Part shown: piece by piece, positions 62,739-64,000 of the stretch
How the letters are laid out: each line of letters opens with the position of its first letter
How positions within the stretch are numbered: position 1 is the stretch's first letter
NCBI RefSeq assembly: GCF_012395815.1
Contig: NZ_JAAZQQ010000005.1
Span: forward strand, 62,001-126,000
DNA: 64,000 nt
Source: Roseicyclus persicicus
GTDB lineage: Bacteria > Pseudomonadota > Alphaproteobacteria > Rhodobacterales > Rhodobacteraceae
Direction of reading: 5' to 3'
Program-made: the position numbers and the translations under genes
The notes under the pieces: model-generated
Database searches by the model: none
What the model saw: the letters and a program-made list of their open reading frames with translations, nothing else
Told to the model about the DNA's origin: nothing

Positions 62739-63749
62739 TCAGTCGGCGTTCGCGTCGAAGAACAGCTCGATCAGGCGGTCGTAGTCGGACGACGGGGCGG
62801 GGTTCGCCTCCATCAGCTCGCGCATCCGCGCCCAGGTCTCCTCGCGGGCGGCGCGCAGGTAGTTGGCGCGGGCCTCGCCCTCCAGTTCCACCACCTGCAT
62901 CCCCTGCTCGGCCAGCGCGGCGAAGTCCTGGTCACGGCGCTCGCGCAGCGCGTTCACGCTGTTGATCTCGTGCTGGATGGCCACGTCCTGCAGGATGGTC
63001 TGCGCCTCGGGCGTCAGGCTCTCCCAGGTGTCGAGGTTGATGATGACGCCCAGGTCGGTCGAGAAGAAGCAGGGCTCGATCCGGTAGTTCAGGAACTCGT
63101 TCCAGCGCAGGTCGATCAGGCCGATCTGCGTCCAGCCGGTGGCGTCGACCACGCCGTTCTGCAGCGCCGAGTAGACCTCGCCGGTGGGCAGGTCGATCAC
63201 CTGCGCGCCGAGGTAGTTGGTGAAGAAGGCGTTGTAGACCGCGTTGCCGCGCAGGCGCAGGCCGTCGACTTCGAGGTTGCCGTCGGCGTCGAAGGTGGGC
63301 TCGTTGCGGGTCCACAGGTTGTAGCACACGCCGCTGTCGAACCAGCCGAGGTACATCACGCCCATCCGCTCGCGGTGGAGCTGGTCGATCAGCGCGATGC
63401 CGCCGTTCTCGCGGGTCTCGATCGCGGTCAGGTTCGACGCCACCAGCGCGTCCTTCTCGGGCAGCGCGCCGCCGTAGAAGGAGCCCGGGGTGTAGACCAT
63501 GTCCACGATGCCGTCGCGCACGGCGTCGGGCTGCTGGAAGGTGCCGATCGCCTCGGGGCCGCCGCGGACCTCGATCTGGATCACGCCCTCGCCGGCCTCG
63601 TTCACCGCCTCGACGAAGGCGAGGAAGCTCTGGGTGTAGATCAGCGTCTCGGGGAAGGCGTGCACCGCCGTGATCGTCTGCTGGGCCTGGGCCGCGGCCC
63701 CGACCAGCGTCGCGCCGGCGAAGATGCCGGCCACCAGTTGCGTCTTCAT
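62739..63749 (-). CDS. dctP: TRAP transporter binding protein DctP (second system)
   Basis: 336 residues with a signal peptide (MKTQLVAGIFAGATLVGAAA). VDGLRLRGNAVYNAFFTNYLGAQVIDLPTGEVYSALQNGVVDATGWTQ is the DctP core, with Arg in LRLRGN and the TW pair at the ligand site resembling keto-acid-binding members. Follows the leuD-like gene on the same strand by 72 bases. Confidence 0.9.
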   Translation of the reverse strand: MKTQLVAGIFAGATLVGAAAQAQQTITAVHAFPETLIYTQSFLAFVEAVNEAGEGVIQIEVRGGPEAIGTFQQPDAVRDGIVDMVYTPGSFYGGALPEKDALVASNLTAIETRENGGIALIDQLHRERMGVMYLGWFDSGVCYNLWTRNEPTFDADGNLEVDGLRLRGNAVYNAFFTNYLGAQVIDLPTGEVYSALQNGVVDATGWTQIGLIDLRWNEFLNYRIEPCFFSTDLGVIINLDTWESLTPEAQTILQDVAIQHEINSVNALRERRDQDFAALAEQGMQVVELEGEARANYLRAAREETWARMRELMEANPAPSSDYDRLIELFFDANAD

Positions 63750-63821
63750 GTCCTCGTTTCTCCTCTCCCTGTTGCCAGTGCCCTGGCGTTGGTTGTGCGG
63801 ACGGGTGGGCCCGTCGCGCGG

Positions 63822-64000
63822 TTATCGGGCGTGCTCCCCTCGCGGAATGGCCCAAGCTCGGTCGGCCGCCAGCCGCGCGCGGTAGGCGGCGATGGCGGCG
63901 GCGTGGTGGCGGGTCAGGTCGATGTCGTCCCAGCCGTTGATCAGTTTCTCGCGCCAGACCGGGTCGAGCGCGAAGGGCAGCGTCGTGTCGCCCACGGTCG
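63822..64000 (-). CDS. 3-isopropylmalate dehydratase small subunit-like (LeuD family), C-terminal part
   Basis: The last 58 codons are present; the rest is beyond base 64000. LPFALDPVWREKLINGWDDIDLTRHHAAAIAAYRARL matches the LeuD C-terminus. Being directly upstream of a TRAP system, it may belong to a catabolic (di)methylmalate or citraconate dehydratase rather than to leucine synthesis. The large subunit should lie further upstream. Confidence 0.75.
   Translation of the reverse strand, partial: TVGDTTLPFALDPVWREKLINGWDDIDLTRHHAAAIAAYRARLAADRAWAIPRGEHAR

Overview
The window is a GC-rich (about 70% by eye) piece of an alphaproteobacterial genome. The nearest match by family knowledge is Rhodobacteraceae (Roseobacter group): a soxSR/soxVWXYZABCDEF sulfur-oxidation cluster, an ScfR-type regulator, serine-cycle enzymes of the Methylobacterium type, several TRAP and TTT transporters, and 5-aminolevulinate synthase (the C4 haem route). 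Genes are tightly packed, with many ATGA/GTGA overlaps. I see no rRNA, tRNA, CRISPR array, insertion sequence or prophage.

Layout. (1) 1-1569, minus: tyrosine/homogentisate breakdown (fahA cut by the window edge, hppD). (2) 1785-4524, plus: uxaC and uxuB, the first two hexuronate steps. (3) 4512-12477: an ScfR regulator divergent from a six-gene operon sga-mcl-mtkA-mtkB-(MaoC/meh-like hydratase)-(CaiB/mct-like CoA transferase). This is a serine-cycle core followed by two genes that could interconvert mesaconyl- or citramalyl-CoA esters. (4) 12579-18588, minus: kynA-kynU downstream of a TroABCD-type metal ABC transporter with Fur-superfamily-like boxes at its promoter. (5) 18930-27868, minus: one long operon of three Gfo/Idh/MocA oxidoreductases, a sugar ABC transporter and uxuA, divergent from an SDR gene (27991-28734). 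A perfect palindrome lies between the two. Mannonate dehydratase here completes the uronate route begun by uxaC/uxuB.

(6) 28722-44255: the sox region. soxS-soxR-soxT-(HExxH protein) run on the plus strand. soxVW, soxXYZABCDEF, a DUF302 gene, a 5-aminolevulinate synthase and a second YeeE/YedE (TsuA-like) transporter run on the minus strand. Candidate SoxR and SqrR-type operators and an FNR-type box lie in the gaps. (7) 44337-52097: an AIM24/TIGR00266 protein, PEP synthase, a calcium-type P-ATPase divergent from it (with an FNR-like box centred inside a 45-bp inverted repeat), and an SLC13-like permease. (8) 52171-64000, minus: a TctCBA system, a tandem UspA, a TRAP operon with a racemase-family protein lacking both expected catalytic cysteines, an RpiR regulator with matching operators before itself and the TRAP operon, a second TRAP system, and the 3' end of a leuD-like gene.

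The most unusual things are: two arrays of three tandem perfect palindromes, each with a fixed pitch (23 bp at 22309-22375, 22 bp at 44259-44327); the serine-cycle plus mesaconyl/citramalyl-CoA gene set; the ALA synthase embedded in a sox operon; and several well-formed operators that tie transporters to regulators. All functional calls rest on reading the protein sequences and on general family knowledge; no database search was run.
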